Origin: a virus
Virus record (IMG/VR): IMGVR_UViG_3300037068_000029
Span: 1 to 32,634 of that record
Direction: 5' to 3' (one strand)
Length of the DNA: 32,634 nt
The notes below the pieces were generated by a model, which searched no databases, was not told where the DNA came from, and saw only the letters and a program-made list of their open reading frames with translations. Position 1 is the first letter of the stretch. Each line of letters opens with the position of its first letter. Of this stretch, positions 16,870 to 23,046 are shown one piece after another. The position numbers and the translations under genes were made by a program.

Positions 16870-17112
16870 TCACTGTCCATGACAGGTGGGGCAGTTCTTA
16901 CTACACTCAGGCCCATGTGAATGTCTTCTGAATCCACAAGCCCTACTATGTGGTCGCTGATCCTTTTCTAGCGATGGCCCCCTTTCTCTGAAAAGGATGC
17001 CAGCGTTCTGCATCTCCCTGATGCTCTCGTTGGCCTGGTCTTCAGTGAGTCCAGACGCAACGAGAGCACGAAGAACCTTGAACATGGTTTGGTCATCGTA
17101 GTACTCAGACAC
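16870..17112 (-). CDS. Small protein with helical N-terminus and C-terminal Cys/His cluster
   Basis: I take GTG at 17112, just after the upstream stop, giving 80 residues. The first half is helical (FKVLRALVASGLTEDQANES, a UBA-like pattern of short helices). The C-terminus carries CGFRRHSHGPECSKNCPTCHG, a likely zinc site. Longer starts up to 17208 lie in the coding region of the upstream gene and give non-protein-like sequence. The function is unknown. Confidence 0.65.
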   Translation of the reverse strand: MSEYYDDQTMFKVLRALVASGLTEDQANESIREMQNAGILFRERGPSLEKDQRPHSRACGFRRHSHGPECSKNCPTCHGQ

Positions 17113-17113
17113 C

Positions 17114-17473
17114 TTAAGCACCCTTGAGCGAGATGTGGACCACGTTGCTGGCCTGAGGAGAAACCACGATCCCGTCAGTACCAGAGACGTGGATGCTCTG
17201 CTCATCACGAGAGAGCCTCACGGTGAGAGCAGACTTCCAACGCTTGGCGGCCGTTGGGTCCTTGATGTAGAAGTCGATGTGAGCGAACGGAGGAAGAGCA
17301 GTGTTGTCGTTCAGCCCCTCGGCCAAAACGGTGTTGGACGCATCCACCTTGTGACGGTTCTCGTCTTCCAGCCAGGCGTTCTTGGCCTCAAGCCCCTCCA
17401 CCTGGATCCGGAGACGGTTGATCTCGTCCCTCGCATACTTGGGTAGCTTCTCGAACTTGTCCTGGTCCAACAT
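17114..17473 (-). CDS. Coiled-coil plus beta domain protein
   Basis: The product is 119 residues from ATG 17473, which has GGAGGG six bases upstream. The first ~45 residues form a coiled coil (KYARDEINRLRIQVEGLEAK). The rest is a beta-rich domain (FAHIDFYIKDPTAAKRWKSA, then strands to the end VVHISLKGA). It overlaps the end of the preceding gene by 86 bases. No family is recognised; the layout suggests an oligomeric small protein. Confidence 0.65.
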   Translation of the reverse strand: MLDQDKFEKLPKYARDEINRLRIQVEGLEAKNAWLEDENRHKVDASNTVLAEGLNDNTALPPFAHIDFYIKDPTAAKRWKSALTVRLSRDEQSIHVSGTDGIVVSPQASNVVHISLKGA

Positions 17474-17675
17474 CGTTACCCTCCATCGGGTCAGCCATGA
17501 AATCATGAGCCCACATTTGCCTGTAAGAACAGTCTGTGCAGCAGATCCAGCCCGAAGGCGTGGCGAGCAAAACTTGACCATCGTCTGGGCATGTGAACGG
17601 ATGCATCGGCCCGTGCTGCCAAGCGTTGAGAGCTTCAACCTGCTCAACCATCCACGGCGGATGAATCTTGCTCAC
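17388..17675 (-). CDS. Small Cys-rich protein, probably leaderless
   Basis: The 95-residue product starts with GTG at 17675. It contains CPDDGQVLLATPSGWICCTDC, a zinc-ribbon-like pair of Cys sets, in its first half. The C-terminal ~35 residues are Gly/Pro/Asp-rich and lie in the 86-base overlap with the next gene. There is no ribosome site, but a strong -10 box ends six bases before the start, so the mRNA probably begins at the start codon. It is the first gene of a transcription unit. Confidence 0.65.
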   Translation of the reverse strand: MSKIHPPWMVEQVEALNAWQHGPMHPFTCPDDGQVLLATPSGWICCTDCSYRQMWAHDFMADPMEGNDVGPGQVREATQVCEGRDQPSPDPGGGA

Positions 17676-17724
17676 GACTAGAGCCTAACCTAGAGAGGGC
17701 GCAGTGTCAACACTGCTTTTTCAG
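17676..17724 (-). promoter_or_regulatory. Promoter with A-tract, TTGACA-17-TAGGCT, leaderless
   Basis: On the minus strand CTGAAAAA (17717-17724) is followed by -35 TTGACA (17705-17710), 17 bases, then -10 TAGGCT (17682-17687). The GTG start is six bases after the -10, about where transcription would begin. The -35 lies in a palindrome, GCAGTGTTGACACTGC, a candidate operator. The spacer holds CTCTCTAGGTT, also found in the promoter at 23738. Confidence 0.8.
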
Positions 17725-18269
17725 TAGTCTCGGTCTGTGCGGTAGTCGATCACGTACGTGGTGGTCGGATCTTCCAGCCACTCCTGTTTGACCGTGGTCT
17801 CCATGCGGTACTCACAAGCTTTCACCATCGCATATCGCGTGGCGCCCTGGACTGTTTCAGGAAGGAAAAAGTCGGTAACAGCCTCAGGAGCTTCGTCCAG
17901 CAGCGGGTCGAAGTTGGCGATGACCAGTCCATCCTGGACTTCTACGTACTGATGGCCAGCATTGCCAGCAGAGTGGTAGAAACCAACGTAATGCACCTCG
18001 CCAGAGATAAGAGCGATCTTGTTGATGGTCCTTCGCGCGACTCCGAGAAACCCATTGTTCTCCAAAGTCACCAAGAATTCACCTTCATCAAAAACGTTGA
18101 GCAAGCCTTTCTTACCTGGCTGATGCGTGTCCCATGCGAAATCATCAAAGGTCTGTGGAGTTTCAAGCTCTTCGACAACGCCGAGAATGGACAGAAGTTC
18201 GCCCTTTTTGATGCCCGTGCTAATGGTCAAACAGAAGGAAAGCTCATCATCGTCTACAAAACGTGACAC
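17721..18269 (-). CDS. Unknown protein resembling DUF6461-type actinobacterial proteins
   Basis: The 182-residue product starts at GTG 18269, with GGGAG about eight bases upstream. Its pattern is like the DUF6461-type proteins common in Streptomyces: an N-terminal SFCLTISTGIKKGELLSILG, a Glu/Thr-rich middle, a FLVTLENNGFLG strand pair, then YVEVQDGLVIANFDPLLDEA. The role of that group is unknown; some members sit near toxins or defence genes. The family link is my recollection of the motif order, not a search. A short palindrome GACACCGGGTGTC overlaps the start codon and could be an operator. Confidence 0.6.
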   Translation of the reverse strand: MSRFVDDDELSFCLTISTGIKKGELLSILGVVEELETPQTFDDFAWDTHQPGKKGLLNVFDEGEFLVTLENNGFLGVARRTINKIALISGEVHYVGFYHSAGNAGHQYVEVQDGLVIANFDPLLDEAPEAVTDFFLPETVQGATRYAMVKACEYRMETTVKQEWLEDPTTTYVIDYRTDRDY

Positions 18270-18426
18270 CCGGTGTCTCCCACTCTAAAACTGGATGGGC
18301 CTCTATCGCCCCGGACAACAGATTAGCTCCTGAAGTCACCCGTGTCTACCGCTGTCCGATTTGATCAACAGATATCTTGCCTTGTCGATCTTGAGGCCGG
18401 ATCGTTTAGATAGGTGTAGGAGACTG

Positions 18427-19101
18427 GTGATCAAACCAGAAGTCGAGCCTGCTTCAGGGAGTTTTCAAGTGACTGCGTACAGCAGAGAAGACGATCTGGT
18501 CTTGGCACTAAAGTTCGCCAACTACGCAATGGCCAGTGGCGGCCGATTTGACCTTATGCCTGGAGTTGACGCAGAAGAGTCTGCGATTTCTACAGCGCAT
18601 CAAGTCACAGAGGTCGCTGATGTGTACGTAGCCTGGCTGCGTCGAGTTAAGACCGCCACTCTGACGCTAGTAGCAATTGAGGAAATGGATACGGGCGAGA
18701 GTGTCTCGGCCCAACTAACATCGGAAGGTGCAGCAGTGACGAACATCGACACCAGCCAGCAGGCACGCTACACGGTTACCGCCAAGGACGACCGTGGCTT
18801 TGCCGCTGACTACGCTCTGGCCGCTCGTGCAAGCGACTCAACCGTTGTGACCGTGACCTACCTCAACGTGGGTGACGAGGGCAACACCTCCAACGGTACC
18901 GCCACTGAGACCGACCAGCTTGTGGCCGCGTTCGCGGGCACTCTGGGCACCAGCACGGTTGAGGTCTTCGACCCAGCCGTACCTGACGTGGTTCTGGCCG
19001 CTGACACGATCGTTGCCAACCCTGGCGCAGTCGCAGCAGCCGAGCTTGGCGCAGCAGTGATCGAGGAGATCCCAGCCCCACCGGCTCCTCCAGCCCCGTA
19101 G
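18427..19101 (+). CDS. Plus-strand protein, beta-rich with Ala/Pro tail
   Basis: I choose GTG at 18427 because AGGAG lies six bases upstream, giving 224 residues; an in-frame TTG at 18361 is less likely. Residues 1-80 are mixed alpha/beta. The middle is beta-rich, of Ig-like character (TATLTLVAIEEMDTGESVSA, then STVVTVTYLNVGDEG). The last ~80 residues are Ala/Val-rich and end in PAPPAPPAP. Base composition rises from the 5' to the 3' half. The gene stands alone on the plus strand and ends at a strong bidirectional terminator, like a moron gene. A displayed or structural protein is possible; no family is recognised. Confidence 0.6.
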   Translation: MIKPEVEPASGSFQVTAYSREDDLVLALKFANYAMASGGRFDLMPGVDAEESAISTAHQVTEVADVYVAWLRRVKTATLTLVAIEEMDTGESVSAQLTSEGAAVTNIDTSQQARYTVTAKDDRGFAADYALAARASDSTVVTVTYLNVGDEGNTSNGTATETDQLVAAFAGTLGTSTVEVFDPAVPDVVLAADTIVANPGAVAAAELGAAVIEEIPAPPAPPAP

Positions 19102-19139
19102 CCAGTCGGGGTCTGAAGCCCCCACTCACCACCACATAA

Positions 19140-19188
19140 AAACAGAGCAGGTCCGGATCTCCCGCAAGAGTCCGGACCTGCTCTGTTT
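19140..19188. terminator. Strong bidirectional terminator
   Basis: An 18-bp perfect stem (AAACAGAGCAGGTCCGGA and complement) with a 13-base loop is flanked by A-rich sequence on the left and T-rich sequence on the right. It sits between the convergent genes ending at 19101 (+) and 19192 (-), so it should stop transcription from both sides. Confidence 0.9.
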
Positions 19189-19191
19189 CTG

Positions 19192-19947
19192 TCATCGGGT
19201 CGCGAGCGCCGGTCGACCGCTGCTCGACACGCTGTTGCCACCCAGGCTCGCCCGCATGCCCGCTGCGTAGCCCTGGTCCCGGCCCGAGCCGCTCAGGTTG
19301 CGCGGGGTGGCCTTGCGGAGGCTCGGGTACGCCTGGTCGTGCATGCGCTCGACATCGGCGTTCCGGTTGCGCAGGACCAGGTCGGTACCGGTACCAGCAG
19401 CGGCCACGGCCTGCTTGGTGTTGCGCTGGAGACGGTGGTAGATCGCGTTAGCGAAGCCGGCCATCCACGACTTGCGGAAGCTGCGCTTGTTCTCCCACGG
19501 CATGACCTCGGCACTGGCCGCACCCAGGACCATCTGGTTCGAGAGCAGGTCGAAGAGGAACTCGATCCGCTCCAGGTCACTCTCGTAGGCGAAGATGTGC
19601 GCGGTGTAGGTGTAGCTCTGGTGGGTGCCCGAGCGCCGGTTGGGCAGGACCACCATCTTGCCGCCGAGGGCGAGGGTGATGCAGGCCAGCAGCACGCGCT
19701 TGTCCATCGCGTAGTTCTCGGGAATGGTGATCTTCTTGCTGGTGAGCTTGTCCTGGACCTCGCCCGCGTCAGCCAGCTTGGCCTGGTCAACCCGGTACTT
19801 GGTGATGAGTTCGGCGGCCTTCTCGTTGTAGGCGTTGGCCTCTTCCGTGTTGCCGATCTCGGCGGCAGACTGGGCCTTCATCAGAAGAGCCCGGACCTTG
19901 TTGAGCATCTGGTCGTTGGTGTCGGGGGTCGGGGCGAAGTTGCTCAT
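19192..19947 (-). CDS. DUF2786-type protein, GC-rich, own promoter
   Basis: The product is 251 residues from ATG 19947, which has GGAGGG six to seven bases upstream. The N-terminal ~45 residues (MLNKVRALLMKAQSAAEIGN, then EANAYNEKAAELITKYRVDQ) match DUF2786, a helical domain found in actinobacterial and phage proteins of unknown function. The rest fits the longer domain that usually follows it, and the C-terminus is Gly/Ser-rich. The coding sequence is strikingly GC-rich next to its neighbours, which suggests transfer from a Streptomyces-like genome. It has its own promoter and a terminator directly behind it. Confidence 0.8.
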   Translation of the reverse strand: MSNFAPTPDTNDQMLNKVRALLMKAQSAAEIGNTEEANAYNEKAAELITKYRVDQAKLADAGEVQDKLTSKKITIPENYAMDKRVLLACITLALGGKMVVLPNRRSGTHQSYTYTAHIFAYESDLERIEFLFDLLSNQMVLGAASAEVMPWENKRSFRKSWMAGFANAIYHRLQRNTKQAVAAAGTGTDLVLRNRNADVERMHDQAYPSLRKATPRNLSGSGRDQGYAAGMRASLGGNSVSSSGRPALATR

Positions 19948-19986
19948 CTGAGTTCCCTCCATCGGGTCTTCCTCGGTGATGAGTCT

Positions 19987-20027
19987 ACTTTAGCAGACGC
20001 CTCAGGGAGCGTCAACTACTTTTTCAG
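19987..20027 (-). promoter_or_regulatory. Promoter with A-tract, TTGACG-17-TAAAGT
   Basis: On the minus strand CTGAAAAA (20020-20027) precedes -35 TTGACG (20010-20015), 17 bases, then -10 TAAAGT (19987-19992) in GCGTCTGCTAAAGTAGA. It drives the DUF2786 gene. The -35 and A-tract lie in the last codons of the upstream gene. GTCTGC-TAAA-GTAGAC over the -10 is a near palindrome. Confidence 0.8.
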
Positions 20028-20226
20028 AGGCGAACTCGAAGCCTCGTGGCATGGTCCCCTTGACCAGGATCCGCTCTTCGGTGAAGGCGCCATGGTCATC
20101 CAAGACCTCAGCCCACCCCTGCATATCGTCGTAGATGCCACTGGCGATGGACTCTAGCTGAGCCTTGGTGTCATCGTTGTACCCAGGCCAGTCCTCCCAG
20201 TTGTAGTACTCAGTCGTCGTCGTCAT
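20002..20226 (-). CDS. Small acidic protein
   Basis: The product is 74 residues from ATG 20226, beginning with a run of Thr then EYYNWEDWPGYND. It is acidic and aromatic-rich, with one helix (DTKAQLESIASGIYDDMQGW) and short strands. It overlaps the previous gene by 17 bases. Upstream in-frame starts lie in that gene and give low-complexity sequence. The function is unknown. Confidence 0.6.
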   Translation of the reverse strand: MTTTTEYYNWEDWPGYNDDTKAQLESIASGIYDDMQGWAEVLDDHGAFTEERILVKGTMPRGFEFASEKVVDAP

Positions 20227-20500
20227 GAAGCCTGATGGTTGGATCGAGGGTTGTTCCCCGCCTGCCGGTACCGGTGTCTCCAAAGCTGGTTGTGGCTGGC
20301 TCGTTGGGCTGACCCATGCTGTTATGAAACCCAGCCTGACGCTCTGCCCTGACATACTCCTCCTTGGTCACCTCACGCCACTGAGGCTCAAAGATCGAAT
20401 CTGAGAGCCAGAATCGGTCATCCATCTGACCTGCCTTCATGTTGTTGCTGGCCCAGATGACCAGACCAATCACAAGCAGGACTATCCCCGCACCTACCAC
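20210..20500 (-). CDS. Small single-span membrane protein abutting tRNA
   Basis: The 96-residue product starts with GTG at 20500 and has an N-terminal membrane helix (MVGAGIVLLVIGLVIWASNN, residues 2-18). A soluble, charged tail follows and ends in DDDD. The start codon lies one base after the predicted 3' end of the tRNA, and there is no ribosome site, because the tRNA occupies that place. tRNA 3' processing would give an mRNA that begins at or next to the GTG. The function is unknown. Confidence 0.6.
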   Translation of the reverse strand: MVGAGIVLLVIGLVIWASNNMKAGQMDDRFWLSDSIFEPQWREVTKEEYVRAERQAGFHNSMGQPNEPATTSFGDTGTGRRGTTLDPTIRLHDDDD

Positions 20501-20501
20501 G

Positions 20502-20584
20502 CGGAAGCTAAAGGAGTCGAACCCTCAAGTTTTACCTCGGCCTGGTTTTCAAGACCAGTTGCGGTCCACACCGCGCTAGCTTCC
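20502..20584 (-). tRNA. tRNA-Ser(UGA)
   Basis: The minus strand folds as a class II tRNA: acceptor stem GGAAGCT/AGCTTCC (7 bp), anticodon stem CTGGT/ACCAG with loop CTTGAAA (anticodon UGA, reads UCA), a long variable arm with stem AGGT/ACTT, and a T-arm with the TTCGACT loop and two wobble pairs. The discriminator is G, as expected for bacterial tRNA-Ser. CCA is not encoded. The D-arm is short and position 8 is not U, so the fold is somewhat diverged. UCA is rare in Streptomyces and should be commoner in this lower-GC phage. It sits inside an operon, 4 bases after one gene and directly before another. Confidence 0.75.
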
Positions 20585-20588
20585 TCTG

Positions 20589-20876
20589 CTAAACCAAACC
20601 AGGAGGAGGATGAGGAGGGTAAACCTCCGACGAATCTCTCTCCAGCCTGGATCTTTCCATCGCCCTTCTGAGCCTAGATTCTTCCACCTGGTCAGCTTGC
20701 ACATCAAGCACGTTACCTTGCGCGATGAGCAACGCGGATAACTCAAGATCTACTACTACTGATTTTGTAGATGGTTTAGGGGTCAGGTAGATGATACTGA
20801 CCCCACAACCGTCTCTGTATTTGCAGCCCCATGAGTCATGCATCAGGCGCTCATGGCCACATGGGCAGTGGGTCAC
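20589..20876 (-). CDS. Small zinc-finger-like protein
   Basis: The 95-residue product starts with GTG at 20876 overlapping the upstream TGA. Its N-terminus, HCPCGHERLMHDSWGCKYRD with a further Cys, is a compact Cys/His site seen in many small phage proteins. A beta strand and a helical Arg/Glu-rich section follow, then a PPHPPP end. The stop lies 4 bases before the tRNA. Nucleic acid binding is possible; the function is unknown. Confidence 0.65.
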   Translation of the reverse strand: MTHCPCGHERLMHDSWGCKYRDGCGVSIIYLTPKPSTKSVVVDLELSALLIAQGNVLDVQADQVEESRLRRAMERSRLERDSSEVYPPHPPPGLV

Positions 20877-21328
20877 AGGCCCTTCGACTCCGGAGGAACA
20901 ACCTCGTAAGTCGGAAGCGGCTGGTACTGGTAGCCCTGGTACGGAGGAGCCGAAGGCACCGATGGAGGCATCGGGACCGGAGTGGTCGGGTAGGTCTGTG
21001 AGCCGTTGTTGTTGTACGGCGAGAACTGGATGCTCGACGAAGCTGAGTTGAGCATGTTCATCAGCTTGTCGATGTGCTCCCGAAGCGCACGGATCTCGTT
21101 GTCACGCCGCTCGATCTCCTTGCGAGCGTCTTCCAGAGTACGCTGAAGATCGTTGCGAGCCTGGTTGAGTTCGACCTGAACCTGAGCGAGCTTCTGGAAG
21201 TGATCCAGCAGATCGGTCTGTCGCGCGTTGGTGACGGCCTCCACGATGTTGTTGACCAGCATCTTGGCCTGATCTTCGGTCATGGACACGGCCTTCTGGC
21301 CGGGCGTCCAGTTCCAATCGGTTCCCAC
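20873..21328 (-). CDS. Coiled-coil protein with Pro/Tyr-rich tail
   Basis: The 151-residue product starts with GTG at 21328 behind AGGAGAGAG. Residues ~18-92 form a long coiled coil (LNQARNDLQRTLEDARKEIE). The last ~60 residues are a disordered Pro/Tyr/Ser/Gln tail (VPMPPSVPSAPPYQGYQYQP). This layout suits an oligomeric linker or scaffold-like protein. No family is recognised. It is the first gene after a 157-base intergenic region that holds a hairpin. Confidence 0.65.
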   Translation of the reverse strand: MGTDWNWTPGQKAVSMTEDQAKMLVNNIVEAVTNARQTDLLDHFQKLAQVQVELNQARNDLQRTLEDARKEIERRDNEIRALREHIDKLMNMLNSASSSIQFSPYNNNGSQTYPTTPVPMPPSVPSAPPYQGYQYQPLPTYEVVPPESKGL

Positions 21329-21396
21329 GATTCTCTCTCCTTCGGTTTTGGGATATCCCCAACTTCAGTATCAACGGTAACACAAGTCTTATGGTT

Positions 21397-21420
21397 CCGA
21401 TAGGACTCACCCGCTATCGG
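21397..21420 (-). terminator. Possible hairpin terminator
   Basis: A 7-bp perfect stem CCGATAG/CTATCGG with a 10-base loop lies in the 157-base gap between the stop at 21486 and the start at 21328. There is no U-run on the minus strand. The rest of the gap contains GATACTGAAG, similar to the -10 region of the promoter at 22391 but without a clear -35, and a near-palindrome around GGGATATCCC. Confidence 0.35.
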
Positions 21421-21485
21421 AGTTCGTGCCCCTACTGGCCGGTCTCCAGGTCTCCACTCTGAAGCTGAGTCGCCAGGTCAGTGCA

Positions 21486-21620
21486 CTATACGCCGGTTAC
21501 GGTCTTCTTGGCCTTGCGAGGGAATCTACGTCCAGCCTTCCAGCCCCCGAAGAGACCGATGGTCAGGAAGACTCCGTTCCAGATCCACTCAGTGGTGCTG
21601 GGGTTGGTGAAGTGAATCAT
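21486..21620 (-). CDS. 44-residue membrane protein
   Basis: A short frame from ATG 21620 to TAG 21486 encodes 44 residues. It has a GGAGG ribosome site five bases upstream, and its ATG follows directly after the stop codon of the gene before it. The sequence has an amphipathic or membrane helix (TEWIWNGVFLTIGLFGGWKA) followed by a strongly basic end (GRRFPRKAKK). It is a likely inner-membrane microprotein of unknown function. Confidence 0.65.
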   Translation of the reverse strand: MIHFTNPSTTEWIWNGVFLTIGLFGGWKAGRRFPRKAKKTVTGV

Positions 21621-21860
21621 CTAAGCCTCCGCTAGTTCGACGTTGAGGTTGACGCCCTTCGCGGTGAGGTACTCGCTCGCAAGCCGGAAGTGGGCGTCAG
21701 TGTTGCCTCCCCACGTGCCGGGGAAGAGTCCGGGAAAACCTGGGATGCGGTCGCGAACGGCGCCAGGCGCGTAACCGATCCGCGTGCCGTCGCTGAAGTA
21801 GACGAACCCGAACTGGGTCTCTTTGTCCCCACGGTTGTCTCGGTACGCCACCTTGATCAT
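21621..21860 (-). CDS. Small unknown protein
   Basis: The 79-residue product starts at ATG 21860, overlapping the upstream stop (ATGA). It begins with beta strands (IKVAYRDNRGDKETQFGFVY), has a Gly/Pro-rich middle (IPGFPGLFPGTWGG), and ends in a helix and strand. No family is recognised. It is translationally coupled with the genes on both sides. Confidence 0.65.
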   Translation of the reverse strand: MIKVAYRDNRGDKETQFGFVYFSDGTRIGYAPGAVRDRIPGFPGLFPGTWGGNTDAHFRLASEYLTAKGVNLNVELAEA

Positions 21861-22207
21861 GATACTGAAACCTCTTCCTCGTAAGGGATCTTGTTCCCGT
21901 CCACGGGGGTGTTGTGCGCGAACTCGCTGAACGCGAAGTCACGGAGCCGAAGCAACCAACTAGGCCACTTCTCTGAGTTCCACAGATGGATGGTGGGGAT
22001 CTCCATGAACCGCTCGCTGAGGGCGCCGTTCTTGAGCACCACACAGCCACGGACCGTAACCATGACGAACTTGCCGTCGGTGAACTGGAAGATCGCTGAA
22101 CACGGAGAGAGGGTCCACTGCTTGTACTTGATCGTTGGTGCACCCTCCACGGAGTACCACCTGGTGGCCTGAGTGAGGTTGCGAGTGTTCTCGAACTGAA
22201 TAGGCAT
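21857..22207 (-). CDS. Small unknown protein
   Basis: The 116-residue product starts at ATG 22207, with GAGGAG seven bases upstream. It is aromatic-rich and mostly beta-like (ATRWYSVEGAPTIKYKQWTL, then FVMVTVRGCVVLKNGAL), ending acidic (PYEEEVSVS). No motif is recognised. It is the second gene of the unit driven by the promoter at 22391. Confidence 0.65.
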   Translation of the reverse strand: MPIQFENTRNLTQATRWYSVEGAPTIKYKQWTLSPCSAIFQFTDGKFVMVTVRGCVVLKNGALSERFMEIPTIHLWNSEKWPSWLLRLRDFAFSEFAHNTPVDGNKIPYEEEVSVS

Positions 22208-22218
22208 GATCGCGCTCC

Positions 22219-22353
22219 TCAGCGCTCAGTGGGCCAGTAAAGACAGGTGCAGTCACGACGCTCGCAGCCGTTGCCGGGGAGGTGATCCTCGGCCTCCATA
22301 CCGCCGTGACGGCAGGTACAGTTGTGGTCTGGCGCTTCCTGCTCTGGGTTCAC
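22219..22353 (-). CDS. 44-residue Cys/His protein
   Basis: The product is 44 residues from GTG 22353, which has GGGAGG six bases upstream. It contains HNCTCRHGGMEAEDHLPGNG followed by a second Cys cluster (CERRDCTC), a probable zinc site with repeated CTC elements. Longer in-frame starts up to 22449 would run through the promoter and are rejected. It is the first gene after that promoter. The function is unknown. Confidence 0.65.
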   Translation of the reverse strand: MNPEQEAPDHNCTCRHGGMEAEDHLPGNGCERRDCTCLYWPTER

Positions 22354-22390
22354 TTTGGCCCTCCCGTATCGGGACTTGCTCACTGTCACT

Positions 22391-22433
22391 ACAGTATCAG
22401 GAGCATACGCAAAGTCAAGCCCTGTTTTTTCAG
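22391..22433 (-). promoter_or_regulatory. Promoter with A-tract, TTGACT-16-TACTGT
   Basis: On the minus strand CTGAAAAAA (22425-22433) precedes -35 TTGACT (22413-22418), 16 bases, then -10 TACTGT (22391-22396), in CTGATACTGTAG. The A of the A-tract follows the stop codon of the upstream gene. It drives the genes from 22353 leftwards. Confidence 0.75.
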
Positions 22434-22732
22434 TCAAACTCTCTGACACTGCTCACCTCATGATCGTACCGAAGCGTCCTGGGCTCTTCTCCTGGAGACA
22501 TGTCCAGACCAGCCTGGATGCGCTGCTCGGCTGCCTTCACCCTCGCCTCGTTGCCCTCGGCCAGGTACCAGATCATGGCGTACATCTCCCTGATCGTCTC
22601 GTAGGCATCACCGAGGTTCTCAGCAGCGATCATCATGTGACGTGGGTTGCGGAGCATCCCCGTGCGCTCGTTGACCGCGTGGTAGTAGGAGCCGGCCACT
22701 ACTGCACCGGACCTCTCTGGTTCTTCCGACAC
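22430..22732 (-). CDS. Helical unknown protein
   Basis: The 100-residue product starts with GTG at 22732 inside the end of the preceding gene, a 34-base overlap. It is almost wholly helical (MMIAAENLGDAYETIREMYA, then NEARVKAAEQRIQAGLD). No known motif is seen. The stop codon forms part of the A-tract of the next promoter. Confidence 0.6.
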   Translation of the reverse strand: MSEEPERSGAVVAGSYYHAVNERTGMLRNPRHMMIAAENLGDAYETIREMYAMIWYLAEGNEARVKAAEQRIQAGLDMSPGEEPRTLRYDHEVSSVREFD

Positions 22733-23046
22733 TCGTCGACCAGAACCTTGGAAGGGTAGAACACGGCCTGCTTGATCATTGACTCGGTTGGCATGAACCG
22801 ATCCGCGAACAGATCAGCAACACCAAGGCGTATCGCCGAGATCGTGGCTTCCAGGTCAGAGATCTGTCGCTGGTAGCTCTCGATGAGTGCTCCGGTTGTG
22901 TTCTGGTAATCCACAAGGTTGGCGTGCATCAGCTTGGCCAGAAGGGCATTCGCATCGTCTGGTGTCTTAACGTCCTCAATGCCTTCAAGAACTACTCTGG
23001 CCGACTCATCCATTTCCTCAGGCATGCGCCATCGATCTCCACTCAT
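22699..23046 (-). CDS. Helical unknown protein
   Basis: The 115-residue product starts at ATG 23046 and is predicted mainly helical (TPDDANALLAKLMHANLVDY, then ESYQRQISDLEATISAIRLG with coiled-coil character). It overlaps the HAD gene by 29 bases and the next gene by 34, so it is part of a tightly packed operon. No family is recognised. Confidence 0.6.
   Translation of the reverse strand: MSGDRWRMPEEMDESARVVLEGIEDVKTPDDANALLAKLMHANLVDYQNTTGALIESYQRQISDLEATISAIRLGVADLFADRFMPTESMIKQAVFYPSKVLVDECRKNQRGPVQ

Noticed and set aside
17701-17721. Hairpin GCAGTG-TCAA-CACTGC plus T-run read as a plus-strand terminator
   Set aside because: No plus-strand gene leads into it; the T-run is the A-tract and the hairpin covers the -35 of a minus-strand promoter, so an operator is the better reading.
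19339-20157. 272-residue plus-strand frame opposite the DUF2786 gene
   Set aside because: High GC leaves the antisense frame open by chance; it would run through the promoter of the DUF2786 gene, and the minus-strand frame matches a family.
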